Below are positions 8,520 through 19,465 of a DNA stretch of 34,560 nt, one piece after another (positions within the stretch are counted from its first letter, which is position 1; each line of letters opens with the position of its first letter). Source of the DNA: Haliea sp. (GTDB taxonomy: Bacteria; Pseudomonadota; Gammaproteobacteria; Pseudomonadales; Halieaceae). Below the pieces are notes generated by a model. It searched no databases, was not told the origin of the DNA, and worked only from the letters and a program-made list of their open reading frames with translations. Location: assembly GCA_024642265.1 (NCBI GenBank), contig JAHEBL010000031.1, positions 1 to 34,560 on the forward strand, given 5' to 3'. Made by a program: the position numbers and the translations under genes.

Positions 8520-10362
8520 CCGTCGTCTCCCCGAACAGCCAGGTGTCGATCACCTTGCGGGCAATGGGCGTGGCCGCCGAGCTGCCACCGCCGTTTTCGA
8601 CGATAATTGCCACCGCAATGGTCGGCGCCTCAGCCGGGGCAAAGGCGATAAAGAGCCCATGATGGCGGTGGCGCTCGGCGACATCCGCCTCGTTGTAGAC
8701 CGAATTCTGGGCGATACCGATCACCTGGGCCGTGCCGGTCTTGCCAGCCATGAGGTACTGGATATCCTTGGCCAGGATTTTGGCAGTGCCCCGCTGGCCA
8801 TGCACCACCTCGACCATTCCCTCGTAGACCGCGTCCCAGTATTCATCGGGTACGATAATGGGCTCCAGCAGTGGCGCAGCAACCGGCTGCCCATCCACAG
8901 ATTCCAGCAGCCGCGGCGTGCGCCGCACGCCCTTGCTGGCCACCACGCTGGTGGCCACCGCCAGTTGCATGGGCGACGTGAGCATGTAGCCCTGGCCGAT
9001 ACTGGCGCTGATGGTCTCCCCCGGATACCAGGGCTGGCCCATGGCATCGCGTTTCCAGCGGGTCGAGGGCAACACGCCGCGCCGCTCGTTGGTGGTATCG
9101 ATTCCCGTGCGCTCGCCCAGGCCAAAGGGCCTGAGGTACTCGTACATGCGATCGATGGTAAGGCGCCGCCCGAGGTCGTAGAAGTACACATCGCAGGACT
9201 CGGCAATGGCCATTTTCATATCCACCCTGGGGGCGTGGCCCGTGCCCCGGATGCGCAATATCCAGTCGCGGTACTTGCGCGAGTCCCCGGGCAGGCTGTA
9301 CCAGCCGGGATCTGCCACCGTGCTCTGGGGTGTCACCAGGCCGGACTCGAGCCCGGCCATGGACATGAACGGCTTGATGGTGGAACCCGGCGGGTACTGT
9401 CCCTGGATGGCGCGATTGAACAGCGGGACGTCGAGAGAGTCACGCAGCGCGCTGTAATCGGCCGAGCTGATGCCGTTGACGAACAGGTTGGTGTCGAAAC
9501 CCGGCTTGGATACCAGCGCCAGCACCCCGCCCGTCAGTGGATCGATAGCCACGACAGCGCCGCGGCGGTCCCCCAGGGCCTCATCCGCTGCCCGCTGTAT
9601 GCGGATATCAAGGTGCAGCACAAGGTCGGAACCGGGTTTCGGGTCAAACCGCTCGAGCACCCTCAGCACCCTGCCGTGGGCGTTGGTTTCAACATTCTGG
9701 TAGCCCACATCGCCGTGCAGTATGTCCTCGTAGTACTTCTCAACCCCCACTTTGCCGACATGGAAAGTGCCGCGGTAATCCGTCTCGTCAAGCTCCGTTA
9801 CCTCGCGCTCGTTGATCCGCCCGACATAGCCAATGGCATGGGAGAATAATTCGCCGTGGGGGTAATAGCGCAGCAGCTGGGCATCGACCACCACTCCCGG
9901 CAGGCGGTAACGGTTGACGGCGAGACGGGCGCGCTCCGCCTCGGTGAGGCGAAAGCGCAGGGGTACGGCCTCGTAGGGACGCCGGCGCGCGAGCTTCTTG
10001 TTAAAGTTGTCCAGGTCACTGTCACTCACAGGCACCAGCTCGGCCAGCTCGGCCAGGGTTGCCTCCAGGTCCGATACCTGCTCGCGCACGATCGACAGCA
10101 TGTAGCTGGGGCGATTGTCCGCGAGCAGCACGCCATTGCGATCGTAGATCAAGCCCCGCTTGGGCGGCAGGGGCTGCAGTTGTACCCGGTTGCGTTCGGA
10201 CTCGGTGCGATACACCTCGTAGTCGGTGATCTGCAATGCGTAGTAGCGGGTCACGATGGCGCCCAGCAGGCCGAGGACCAGGAGCACGGCGAGGATAGTG
10301 CGGGCGTTGTTGATCCGGGTTTCGCGGTGCGAATCCTTGAGCTGGATGTGCGGTGACGGCAT
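8512..10362 (-). CDS. mrdA: Penicillin-binding protein 2 (elongasome transpeptidase)
   Basis: Class B PBP that crosslinks peptidoglycan during cell elongation. The 616-residue protein has a cytoplasmic tail, one membrane anchor (about residues 22-42) and the PBP dimerisation domain beginning with PKRGLIYDRNGVLLADN. The transpeptidase motifs are S327-TIK330 in PPGSTIKPF, SCD in AESCDVYFYDLG and K541-TG in AGKTGTAQV. It is followed by rodA and preceded by rlmH after 19 bases. PBP3/FtsI is excluded by this context and by the PBP2-like sequence around the active-site motifs. Confidence 0.96.
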   Translation of the reverse strand: MPSPHIQLKDSHRETRINNARTILAVLLVLGLLGAIVTRYYALQITDYEVYRTESERNRVQLQPLPPKRGLIYDRNGVLLADNRPSYMLSIVREQVSDLEATLAELAELVPVSDSDLDNFNKKLARRRPYEAVPLRFRLTEAERARLAVNRYRLPGVVVDAQLLRYYPHGELFSHAIGYVGRINEREVTELDETDYRGTFHVGKVGVEKYYEDILHGDVGYQNVETNAHGRVLRVLERFDPKPGSDLVLHLDIRIQRAADEALGDRRGAVVAIDPLTGGVLALVSKPGFDTNLFVNGISSADYSALRDSLDVPLFNRAIQGQYPPGSTIKPFMSMAGLESGLVTPQSTVADPGWYSLPGDSRKYRDWILRIRGTGHAPRVDMKMAIAESCDVYFYDLGRRLTIDRMYEYLRPFGLGERTGIDTTNERRGVLPSTRWKRDAMGQPWYPGETISASIGQGYMLTSPMQLAVATSVVASKGVRRTPRLLESVDGQPVAAPLLEPIIVPDEYWDAVYEGMVEVVHGQRGTAKILAKDIQYLMAGKTGTAQVIGIAQNSVYNEADVAERHRHHGLFIAFAPAEAPTIAVAIIVENGGGSSAATPIARKVIDTWLFGETTDG

Positions 10363-10381
10363 CTAATGGTCTGTAGGAAAC

Positions 10382-10852
10382 CTACTCGCGATGATACGGG
10401 TGGTTGACCGTGATTGTCCAAGCCCGGTAGAGCTGCTCGGCCAATAAAACCCGCACCAGCGGATGCGGCAGGGTCAAATCGCTGAGGGACCAGCGTGCAG
10501 CAGCGCGTTCCAGGCACTGCGGGGAAAGACCATCGGGGCCGCCCACCAGCAGGCTGTAGTTGTCCCCGGACATCTGCCAGGCTTCCAGCTGTTGTGCCAG
10601 TTGCTCAGTGGTAATACGTTTGCCCAACACATCGAGCGCGATGACCTTGTCGCCGGGGGGGACAGCCTTCAGCAGCTGCTCGCCCTCGCGCTCCCGCAAC
10701 TGCTCCGGTTTTGCGCCCTGCCCTCGTCGCGCCAGCGGAATCTCCCGCCACTGCAGCTTGAGTTCACGGGGCAGTCGCTTGCAGTACTCCTCCACCCCCT
10801 GGGTGACCCAGGACGGCATCCTGGTGCCCACGGCGAGAACGCTTATCCGCAT
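10382..10852 (-). CDS. rlmH: 23S rRNA pseudouridine(1915) N3-methyltransferase RlmH
   Basis: SPOUT-family enzyme that methylates pseudouridine 1915 in helix 69 of 23S rRNA. The 156-residue length is typical. The trefoil-knot SAM site is seen in LLVGGPDGLSPQ, and the C-terminus LPHPLVRVLLAEQLYRAWTI with NHPYHRE is diagnostic. The start overlaps the rsfS stop (TGATG), which is the usual pairing of these two ribosome-related genes. Confidence 0.96.
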   Translation of the reverse strand: MRISVLAVGTRMPSWVTQGVEEYCKRLPRELKLQWREIPLARRGQGAKPEQLREREGEQLLKAVPPGDKVIALDVLGKRITTEQLAQQLEAWQMSGDNYSLLVGGPDGLSPQCLERAAARWSLSDLTLPHPLVRVLLAEQLYRAWTITVNHPYHRE

Positions 10853-11187
10853 CAGGCCGGCGCATCGGGATTAACCCAGAGACGCTCCAGATCATAGAAG
10901 TCACGGGTGGCGGGCAGCATGACGTGCACCACGACGTCACCAAAATCCACCAGCACCCACTCGCCGACGTCTTCGCCCTCGACACCAAGTGGGCGCAGTT
11001 CCTGTCTCTTCGCCTGCATGCAGACATTATCGGCCAATGACTTCACATGCCGGCTGGATGTTCCGCTGGCGATGATCAGGAAGTCCATGACATCGGTGAG
11101 GCCGGTGACATCCAGCGTGACAATATTGACAGCCTTGAGATCTTCCAGGGCATCAACAACGATTTTCTTCTGTGCTTCAGCGTCCAT
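10852..11187 (-). CDS. rsfS: Ribosomal silencing factor RsfS
   Basis: Binds uL14 on the 50S subunit and blocks subunit joining in starvation. The 111-residue protein carries the family signatures [22 protein letters not shown] and [25 protein letters not shown] stretch about ten bases upstream can serve as ribosome binding site. It follows nadD by 44 bases and overlaps rlmH by one base. Confidence 0.95.
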   Translation of the reverse strand: MDAEAQKKIVVDALEDLKAVNIVTLDVTGLTDVMDFLIIASGTSSRHVKSLADNVCMQAKRQELRPLGVEGEDVGEWVLVDFGDVVVHVMLPATRDFYDLERLWVNPDAPA

Positions 11188-11231
11188 TGCGTTTGCTCAT
11201 TCCGGGTGGTGTCGCTTCATCAATCACCTCT

Positions 11232-11888
11232 TCAATGGTAGAGATCGTGTGCTTCAATATATTCCAGTACCGCCTGCGGCAACAGGTAGCGCGGGGAGCG
11301 CCCGGCGGCCAGCAGCTCGCGAATTTCGGTGGAGGAGATGGCCAGGGGGCGCAATTCCTCCACCAGAATACCCCCGTTGGGGCGTTGGCGCAGCTGCAAC
11401 GGGTCTGCCAGCCGGTGGCGGCGTAGCCAGTCAGCCACCGGGCCCTCTCCCGGCAGGTGCCAGCCCGGACGGGCAATGACCACCACGTGAGCCCAGTCCA
11501 GCAGCTCCTGCCAGCGATGCCAGGTGGTTATGGCCAGCACCGCATCGCAGCCCATGACCAGGCACAGGCTGTGCTCACCGCCCAACTCGCGCCGCAATTC
11601 GATCAGGCTGTCGATAGTATAGGATGCTCCCTCCCGCCCGAGCTCGCGGTCGTCACACACCAGGCGGGATTCACCCGCCACCGCCAGGGCTACCATGGCA
11701 GCGCGGTGGGCGGCGCCGCAGGCGGGCACTTCCCGGTGCGGGGGTACCGCGCAGGGCATCAGGCGCAACTGTGCCAGTTGCAGCAGCTCCACCAGTTCCA
11801 GGGCGGAGCGCAGGTGGCCGTAGTGCACCGGGTCAAAGGTTCCACCAAAGATCCCCACCGGAACCAGTGGCGCAGGCGACTGGCTCAA
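11232..11888 (-). CDS. nadD: Nicotinate-nucleotide adenylyltransferase
   Basis: Converts nicotinate mononucleotide and ATP to deamido-NAD in NAD biosynthesis. The 218-residue protein has the nucleotidyltransferase motif [15 protein letters not shown] near the N-terminus and ISSTEIR near the C-terminus. The start chosen is a TTG at 11888 that overlaps the proA stop as TTGA, with AGG and GAGGGG upstream inside proA. A GTG ten codons later is an alternative. The unusual start codon together with the overlap suggests expression by re-initiation after proA. Confidence 0.94.
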   Translation of the reverse strand: MSQSPAPLVPVGIFGGTFDPVHYGHLRSALELVELLQLAQLRLMPCAVPPHREVPACGAAHRAAMVALAVAGESRLVCDDRELGREGASYTIDSLIELRRELGGEHSLCLVMGCDAVLAITTWHRWQELLDWAHVVVIARPGWHLPGEGPVADWLRRHRLADPLQLRQRPNGGILVEELRPLAISSTEIRELLAAGRSPRYLLPQAVLEYIEAHDLYH

Positions 11889-13141
11889 GTGCGGACCTGC
11901 CCCTCACCAAATACCACGTATTTCAGTGAGGTAAGGCCCTCGAGACCCACCGGGCCACGGGCGTGCAGCTTGTCGGTGGAAATGCCGATCTCCGCACCCA
12001 GGCCATACTCGAAGCCATCGGCGAAGCGGGTGGACGCGTTGACCATGACGGAGCTGGAGTCCACCTCCCGGAGGAACCGCATGGCCCGACCGTGGTCCCG
12101 GGTGACAATGCTGTCGGTGTGCAGGGAGCTGTAGGTATTGATGTGCTCGATGGCCGCCTCGAGACCGCTCACCACGCGGACCGCCAGGATCGGCGCCAGG
12201 TATTCCTCACGCCAGTCCTGCTCGGTGGCCACCGTCGCCTGGGGCAGGATCGCCCGGGTGCGCTCGCAACCGCGCAGTTCAACCCCGGCCCCGGCATACG
12301 CCTGCGCCAGCCGCGGCAGCAGCGCCTGCGCCTCCGACTCGGCCACCAGCAGGGTTTCCATGGTATTACAGGTGCCATAGCGCTGGGTCTTGGCGTTGAG
12401 CGCGATGGCAATGGCCATTTCCGCGTCGGCGCCATCGTCTATGTACACATGGCAGACACCGTCGAGGTGCTTGATGACCGGCACCCTCGACTCGGCACTG
12501 ATACGCTCTATCAGGCCCTTGCCGCCACGGGGCACAATCACGTCAACGTAGTCGGGCATGGTAATCAGACGCCCCACCGCAGCCCGGTCCGGCGTGTTCA
12601 CCACCTGCACCGCCGCCTCCGGCAGCCCGGCGGCACGCAAACCCTCGGCGATGCAGCTGGCAATGGCGCAGTTGGAAGCCAGGGCCTCGGAGCCGCCGCG
12701 CAAAATAGTCGCATTGCCCGCTTTCAGGCACAGGCTGGCGGCCTCGACGGTCACGTTGGGGCGCGATTCGTAAATGATGCCGATGACGCCAAGGGGGACG
12801 CGCATCCGGCCGACCTGGATGCCGCTCGGCATGGTGTTCATCCCGGTGATGGCTCCCACCGGGTCAGGCAGTTCGGCAACCTGGCGCAGACCCTCCAGCA
12901 TGGCGTCGATACGCGCCGGCGTGAGTTCGAGGCGATCCATCAGCGGCGCAGCCAGGCCGTTGGCCGCGCCCCGCGCCAGGTCCTCGGCATTGGCTTCGGC
13001 CAGCGTGGCGCGGGCGCCATCGAGCGCATCCCTGGTCGCCAGCAGCGCACGGTTGCGGGTAACAGTGCTGGACGCGGCCACCCCGCGCGAGGCGGCGCGG
13101 GCTGCCCGACCGAGATCTGCCATGTACTGGTCAACGTCCAT
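11885..13141 (-). CDS. proA: Glutamate-5-semialdehyde dehydrogenase (gamma-glutamyl phosphate reductase)
   Basis: Second step of proline biosynthesis, reducing glutamyl-5-phosphate with NADPH. The ATG at 13141 gives 418 residues starting [20 protein letters not shown]. The open frame extends another 720 bases upstream but that is antisense to the next gene. The catalytic cysteine is C258 in [16 protein letters not shown]. The motifs [17 protein letters not shown] and [10 protein letters not shown] are typical. It is the first gene of the minus-strand operon and is preceded by a TATAAT. Proline and NAD synthesis genes head an otherwise envelope-related unit, as in Pseudomonas. Confidence 0.96.
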   Translation of the reverse strand: MDVDQYMADLGRAARAASRGVAASSTVTRNRALLATRDALDGARATLAEANAEDLARGAANGLAAPLMDRLELTPARIDAMLEGLRQVAELPDPVGAITGMNTMPSGIQVGRMRVPLGVIGIIYESRPNVTVEAASLCLKAGNATILRGGSEALASNCAIASCIAEGLRAAGLPEAAVQVVNTPDRAAVGRLITMPDYVDVIVPRGGKGLIERISAESRVPVIKHLDGVCHVYIDDGADAEMAIAIALNAKTQRYGTCNTMETLLVAESEAQALLPRLAQAYAGAGVELRGCERTRAILPQATVATEQDWREEYLAPILAVRVVSGLEAAIEHINTYSSLHTDSIVTRDHGRAMRFLREVDSSSVMVNASTRFADGFEYGLGAEIGISTDKLHARGPVGLEGLTSLKYVVFGEGQVRT

Positions 13142-13172
13142 TGAGAGGGCTCTGCTGGTGACAAAAGCCGGC

Positions 13173-13178
13173 ATTATA
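13173..13178 (-). promoter_or_regulatory. Probable -10 box of the proA operon promoter
   Basis: A perfect TATAAT on the minus strand, 31 bases before the proA ATG, leaving a leader of about 25 bases. The -35 region is not recognisable by eye. This may drive the whole proA-lipB unit, although internal promoters cannot be excluded. Confidence 0.5.
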
Positions 13179-13225
13179 CCCGAAGGTTCCCGGCCTTGTG
13201 CTAAGCTCTCGGCAGAAATTAGCGT

Positions 13226-13885
13226 ATGGTGCCGACCGTGACAAAAGCCATCGAGCTCGAGTTTTTCTACGACTGTTCCAGCCCCTGGACCTACTTCGCC
13301 TTCACCCGGATGATCCCCATGGCGGAGCGCCTCGGGCAAGCGGTGCGCTGGCGCCCCATCCTGGTGGGTGGGGTATTCAATGCGGTCAACCAGCAGGTCT
13401 ACAGCAGCCGCGAAGAGATGTTCACCAAACCCGAAAACCAGAGAAAGATGGCCTATTACCTCAAGGATCTGGGGGACTGGGCCGACCTGTGCGGGGTGAC
13501 GGCAAAATGGCCCCCGGGGCATCCCATCAACAGCGTCAAGGCCATGCGCGGCGCCTTTTTTGCCCAGGAGCAGGGACTGCTGTTGCCCTACTCCCGGGCC
13601 GTGTTCGCAACATACTGGGGCGGGGAGACTCCCGACATCGCCAGCGACGAGGTGCTGCGGGCAATCTGCGTGACGGTGGGGCTGGACCCGGCGGGTTTCT
13701 TTGACGCCATAGCCAGCCAGGCATACAAGGACCGGCTGCGCAGCAACACCGACGAATTGATCGAGCGCGGCGGCTTCGGCTCGCCGACCATTTTCATCAA
13801 CGGCGACGATATGTACTTTGGCAACGACCGGCTGCCACTGGTGGAACACCGGCTGCAGCAATTGCTGGGCACGAACTCCGTTTAA
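13226..13885 (+). CDS. 2-hydroxychromene-2-carboxylate isomerase-like protein (DsbA/GST-kappa fold)
   Basis: The 219-residue protein resembles the HCCA isomerase/NahD group of glutathione-dependent thioredoxin-fold enzymes. The N-terminal active-site segment is [12 protein letters not shown] (13-24), where S19 before P20 matches the position of the glutathione-activating serine. The cis-proline side of the fold is [22 protein letters not shown] near the C-terminus. The substrate is unknown; members act on aromatic intermediates or serve as general GST-kappa proteins. The start is uncertain among ATG 13226 and near GTGs. It diverges from proA across 84 bases and stands alone; no aromatic-degradation genes are adjacent. 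Confidence 0.8.
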   Translation: MVPTVTKAIELEFFYDCSSPWTYFAFTRMIPMAERLGQAVRWRPILVGGVFNAVNQQVYSSREEMFTKPENQRKMAYYLKDLGDWADLCGVTAKWPPGHPINSVKAMRGAFFAQEQGLLLPYSRAVFATYWGGETPDIASDEVLRAICVTVGLDPAGFFDAIASQAYKDRLRSNTDELIERGGFGSPTIFINGDDMYFGNDRLPLVEHRLQQLLGTNSV

Positions 13886-13909
13886 AGCACCTGCCTGACG
13901 GCATGTGCT
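13886..13909 (+). terminator. Possible intrinsic terminator hairpin after the isomerase-like gene
   Basis: Directly after the stop codon lies AGCAC, TGCC, loop TGAC, GGCA, GTGCT: nine base pairs with one internal mismatch. It is followed by GTTCCCC, not a clear U-tract, so termination strength is uncertain. Confidence 0.4.
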
Positions 13910-14003
13910 GTTCCCCTGGCAGGGCTGGACCGCTCATCTGAATCCGCCCGACTGCAGGCGAGCGCGCCGGGCAGCATCGTGATCGCCCCGCCCACTTATT
14001 AAC

Positions 14004-14021
14004 GTTTACGTTAACGTAAAC
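14004..14021. promoter_or_regulatory. LiuR operator (18-bp perfect palindrome)
   Basis: GTTTACGTTAACGTAAAC is an exact palindrome. It covers a candidate -35 (TTTACG, 14005-14010) and most of the 17-base spacer before a candidate -10. MerR-family regulators normally bind dyads between the -35 and -10 of their own promoter, so this is the expected operator for the adjacent liuR. The TTTACG-type half-sites fit what is known of LiuR operators in Proteobacteria. Confidence 0.75.
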
Positions 14022-14027
14022 TTACGC

Positions 14028-14033
14028 TATATT
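14028..14033 (+). promoter_or_regulatory. Probable -10 box of the liu operon promoter
   Basis: TATATT placed 17 bases after TTTACG (14005-14010), giving a leader of about 30 bases before the liuR ATG. The palindrome described separately overlaps the -35 and spacer, so bound LiuR would control this promoter. Confidence 0.5.
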
Positions 14034-14069
14034 CACCTTCCAGCAGCGCGAACCCGGGAACCCGGCCCA

Positions 14070-14477
14070 ATGACTGGCAAAACACACACCATTTCGGAAC
14101 TGGCGCAGGAATTCGGGGTAACCACCCGGACCATCCGGTTCTATGAGGAAAAAGGACTGGTCAGCCCCATGCGGGACGGCCAGAAGCGGCTGTACTCCAA
14201 CTCTGACAGGGTGCGCATCAAGCTGATCCTGCGGGGCAAGCGCATCGGCATGACACTGCAGGAGTGCGTCGACTTCATCGACATGTATGACCCCGAGCAC
14301 AATAACGCCGAACAGCTGCGCTCGCTGATAGAAAACGTGAAGCGCCGGCGCGACAGCCTGCTGCAGCAAAAAAGGGACATAGACGACATGCTGGCGGGCC
14401 TGGATGAAGTCCAGGGCCTGTGCGAGGAATCCCTGGCCAGCGACAAACCCCGAACAACCACCCCAAACCCTGATTAG
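14070..14477 (+). CDS. liuR: MerR-family regulator of leucine/isovalerate catabolism
   Basis: The 135-residue protein has a winged helix-turn-helix at the N-terminus (ISELAQEFGVTTRTIRFYEEKGLVSP, then GQKRLYSNSDRVRIKLI), typical of MerR proteins. A long coiled-coil follows (about residues 75-120). The C-terminus lacks the metal-binding cysteine pattern of MerR, CueR or ZntR. Its position directly upstream of liuA, with 18 bases between, and the palindrome in its promoter identify it as the LiuR type, which senses branched-chain acyl-CoA metabolism. The inducing ligand cannot be read from sequence. Confidence 0.9.
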   Translation: MTGKTHTISELAQEFGVTTRTIRFYEEKGLVSPMRDGQKRLYSNSDRVRIKLILRGKRIGMTLQECVDFIDMYDPEHNNAEQLRSLIENVKRRRDSLLQQKRDIDDMLAGLDEVQGLCEESLASDKPRTTTPNPD

Positions 14478-14495
14478 CACTGACAGGAAGACACC

Positions 14496-15665
14496 ATGAA
14501 TACCGGATACCCCACCCTCAATTTCGGTCTCGGCGAAGAGCTGGACATGCTGCGCGACGCCGTTTACCAGATGTGCCAGAAGGAAATCGCGCCGCGGGCG
14601 GCCCAGATCGACCGCGACAACCAGTTTCCCGCGGACCTGTGGCGCAAGTTTGGCGACATGGGCCTGCTGGGTATTACCGTTGACGAGGCCTACGGCGGCA
14701 GCAACATGGGCTACCTTGCCCACGCTATCGTGATGGAAGAGATCAGCCGGGCTTCCGCGTCCGTGGGACTGTCCTACGGCGCCATGTCCAACCTCTGCCT
14801 GAACCAGATCCGCAAGAACGGCAGCGAGGCGCAGAAACAGAAATACCTGCCCAAACTGTGCAGCGGCGAGCACATCGGCGCGCTGGGCATGTCCGAGGCC
14901 AACGCCGGCTCCGATGTGGTCAGCATGAAACTCCATGCCCGCCGGGAGGGTGACAGCTACATCCTCAATGGCACCAAGATGTGGATCACCAATGGCCCCG
15001 ATGCCGATGTCTACGTCATCTACGCCAAGACCGACCCGGCTGCGGGGTCACGGGGCATTACCGCTTTCCTGGTGGAGCGCGATTATGCCGGTTTCTCCCG
15101 CTCTCCCAAGCTCGACAAACTGGGCATGCGCGGTTCCAACACCTGCGAGCTGGTGTTCGAGGACGTGCAGGTGCCGGCGGAAAACGTGATGCGGGCTGAG
15201 GGCGAGGGGGTCAGGATCCTGATGTCGGGGCTGGACTACGAGCGCACCGTGCTGTCCGGCGGACCGGTGGGTATCATGCAGGCCTGCATCGACGAGGTCC
15301 TGCCCTACCTGCACACGCGCAAACAATTCGGGCAGAGCATCGGCGAGTTCCAGCTGATGCAGGGCAAGCTGGCGGACATGTACGCCGACCTCAATGCCTG
15401 TCGCGCTTATCTCTACGCCGTTGCCGGTGCCTGTGACCGGGGCGAGGAGACCCGCCAGGATTGCGCCGCGGTCATCCTCTACACAGCCGAAAAAGCCACC
15501 CAGATGGCCCTGCAGGCAATCCAGGCTCTCGGTGGCTTCGGCTACACTAACGAGTCAGGCGCCGGCCGCCTGCTGCGGGATGCCAAATTGTATGAGATCG
15601 GCGCGGGCACCTCGGAGATCCGCCGTATGCTGATCGGCCGCGAACTGTTCAACGCAACCGCATAG
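14496..15665 (+). CDS. liuA: Isovaleryl-CoA dehydrogenase
   Basis: FAD enzyme converting isovaleryl-CoA to 3-methylcrotonyl-CoA, the first committed step after leucine transamination and oxidation. The 389-residue protein has acyl-CoA dehydrogenase signatures [15 protein letters not shown] and LGGFGY. Substrate specificity is readable. The usual catalytic glutamate position near the C-terminus is A370 in [12 protein letters not shown], while E249 in GLDYERTVL supplies the base, the arrangement that distinguishes isovaleryl-CoA dehydrogenase from medium- and short-chain enzymes. An AGGAAG ribosome binding site precedes the ATG. It is separated from liuB by eight bases. Confidence 0.95.
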   Translation: MNTGYPTLNFGLGEELDMLRDAVYQMCQKEIAPRAAQIDRDNQFPADLWRKFGDMGLLGITVDEAYGGSNMGYLAHAIVMEEISRASASVGLSYGAMSNLCLNQIRKNGSEAQKQKYLPKLCSGEHIGALGMSEANAGSDVVSMKLHARREGDSYILNGTKMWITNGPDADVYVIYAKTDPAAGSRGITAFLVERDYAGFSRSPKLDKLGMRGSNTCELVFEDVQVPAENVMRAEGEGVRILMSGLDYERTVLSGGPVGIMQACIDEVLPYLHTRKQFGQSIGEFQLMQGKLADMYADLNACRAYLYAVAGACDRGEETRQDCAAVILYTAEKATQMALQAIQALGGFGYTNESGAGRLLRDAKLYEIGAGTSEIRRMLIGRELFNATA

Positions 15666-15673
15666 GACCCTGT

Positions 15674-17281
15674 ATGAGCGTCATCCAATCACGTATCAAT
15701 ACCCGGGATGCGAGCTTCATCGCCAACCGCGAGGACATGCAGGCCCAGGTCAATGATCTGCGCAAGCTGGTCGACCAGATCCGCCAGGGCGGCGGCGCCA
15801 AGGCCCAGGAGCGCCATACCTCGCGCGGCAAACTGCTGCCCAGGGAGCGCCTCAACGCGGTGCTGGACCCGGGCTCGCCGTTCCTGGAACTGTCCCAGCT
15901 GGCCGCTTTCCAGGTCTATGAGGACAACGTACCGGGCGCCGGCATCATCACCGGTATCGGCCGCATTGCCGGCCAGGAATGCATGATTTTTGTCAATGAC
16001 GCCACGGTCAAGGGCGGCACCTACTACCCGCTGACCGTCAAGAAGCAGGGACGCGCCCAGACCATCGCCCAGGAAAACCGCCTGCCCTGTATCTACCTGG
16101 TGGATTCCGGCGGCGCCTTTCTGCCCCTGCAGGAGGAAGTCTTTCCCGACCGGGAACACTTCGGCCACGCCTTTTACAACCAGGCCCGCATGTCCGCCAT
16201 GGGTATCCCCCAGATCGCCGCGGTGCTGGGATCCTGCACGGCCGGCGGCGCCTACCTGCCCGCCATGGCCGACGAGTCCATTATCGTCAGGAACCAGGGC
16301 ACTATCTTCCTGGGCGGGCCGCCATTGGTAAAAGCGGCCACTGGTGAGATCGTCAGCGCGGAAGAACTCGGCGGCGCCGATGTGCACTGCCGCACCTCCG
16401 GGGTCACCGACCACTACGCCAACAACGATCACCACGCGCTGGAACTGGTGCGCCGCGCTGTGGGCCGGCTGAACCGGGTCAAGCCGGTGTCGATGGACCT
16501 GCGCGAACCGGTGGAGCCCCTGTACCCGGTGGAGGATATCTACGGTGTTATCCCCGCGGACAAGAAACAGCCCTACGATGTGCGCGAGGTGATCGCGCGC
16601 ATCGTCGATGGCTCGGACTTCGATGAGTTCAAGGCCCTGTATGGCGAGACTCTGGTCTGCGGCTTCGCCCGTATCCACGGCTACCCGGTGGGTATCGTCG
16701 CCAACAACGGTATTCTGTTCGGTGAGTCGGCGGTCAAGGGCGCCCACTTTGTCGAGCTCTGCGCCCAGCGCAAGACTCCGCTGGTTTTCCTGCAGAACAT
16801 CACCGGCTTTATGGTGGGCAAGCAGTATGAGGCCGGCGGTATCGCCCGCCACGGCGCCAAGATGGTACACGCGGTGGCCTGTGCCAATGTGCCGAAGTTC
16901 ACGGTGATCATCGGCGGTTCTTTCGGCGCCGGCAACTACGCCATGTGCGGACGCGCCTATGAGCCGCGCCTGATGTTCATGTGGCCCAATGCGCGCATTT
17001 CGGTGATGGGCGGGGAGCAGGCCGCCGGCGTGCTGGCCACTGTCCGGCAGGATGTGCTGGCCCGCGATGGCAAGGCGATGTCGGCCGCTGAGGAGGCTGC
17101 TTTCAAGCAACCTATTCTTGATCTCTATGAAAAACAGGGTCATCCCTACTATGCCTCGGCGCGTCTGTGGGATGACGGCGTCATCGATCCCGCGGATACG
17201 CGCATGGTGCTGGGCCTGTCTATTTCGGCGACTCTGAATGCGCCGATTGAAGAGTCGAAGTTCGGCGTGTTCAGGATGTGA
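15674..17281 (+). CDS. liuB: Methylcrotonyl-CoA carboxylase, carboxyltransferase (beta) subunit
   Basis: Transfers the carboxyl group from carboxybiotin to 3-methylcrotonyl-CoA, forming 3-methylglutaconyl-CoA, in a complex with LiuD. The 535-residue length is typical. The N-terminal half has the acyl-CoA site ([11 protein letters not shown] region, and [17 protein letters not shown]). The C-terminal half has [29 protein letters not shown] and [22 protein letters not shown]. These match MCC beta rather than propionyl-CoA carboxylase. The AGGACC upstream is a fair ribosome binding site. Downstream is a 183-base gap before liuD instead of the expected liuC. Confidence 0.95.
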   Translation: MSVIQSRINTRDASFIANREDMQAQVNDLRKLVDQIRQGGGAKAQERHTSRGKLLPRERLNAVLDPGSPFLELSQLAAFQVYEDNVPGAGIITGIGRIAGQECMIFVNDATVKGGTYYPLTVKKQGRAQTIAQENRLPCIYLVDSGGAFLPLQEEVFPDREHFGHAFYNQARMSAMGIPQIAAVLGSCTAGGAYLPAMADESIIVRNQGTIFLGGPPLVKAATGEIVSAEELGGADVHCRTSGVTDHYANNDHHALELVRRAVGRLNRVKPVSMDLREPVEPLYPVEDIYGVIPADKKQPYDVREVIARIVDGSDFDEFKALYGETLVCGFARIHGYPVGIVANNGILFGESAVKGAHFVELCAQRKTPLVFLQNITGFMVGKQYEAGGIARHGAKMVHAVACANVPKFTVIIGGSFGAGNYAMCGRAYEPRLMFMWPNARISVMGGEQAAGVLATVRQDVLARDGKAMSAAEEAAFKQPILDLYEKQGHPYYASARLWDDGVIDPADTRMVLGLSISATLNAPIEESKFGVFRM

Positions 17282-17331
17282 TTGTGATGAATTTGATATT
17301 GGCAATTGTCTGCTCCGATCCCGGCCCGGAC

Positions 17332-17426
17332 CCTGAGGTATCCAGCCGGGACACGCTGCAAGTACATCCATGTAAGCTCGTCTCGGCCCTCCATGGCCTC
17401 GAACGGTCCCGGATGGATACCTCAGG
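17332..17426. repeat. Imperfect inverted-repeat element with two internal hairpins, in the liuB-liuD gap
   Basis: Outer arms of 21 bases (17332-17352 and 17406-17426) are complementary at 20 of 21 positions. The left arm begins CCTGAGGTATCC and the right arm ends GGATACCTCAGG. The 53-base interior holds a perfect TACAT-CC-ATGTA hairpin (17363-17374) and a GGCC-CTCCAT-GGCC hairpin (17385-17398). The fold would be a three-way junction with one long stem and two short arms. It lies within the operon in the slot normally used by liuC. No second copy was seen in this window. From memory it resembles short palindromic intergenic repeats dispersed in some gammaproteobacteria, but this was not checked. 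Confidence 0.8.
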
Positions 17427-17464
17427 CCCCATGCCTCGCCACATCTCGCTATTGAGAGACAACC

Positions 17465-19461
<1,997 letters not shown>

Positions 19462-19465
<4 letters not shown>

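Noticed and set aside
13142-13861. N-terminal extension of the proA frame
   Set aside because: It is antisense to the isomerase-like gene, and the ATG at 13141 matches the normal ProA start and has a TATAAT upstream.
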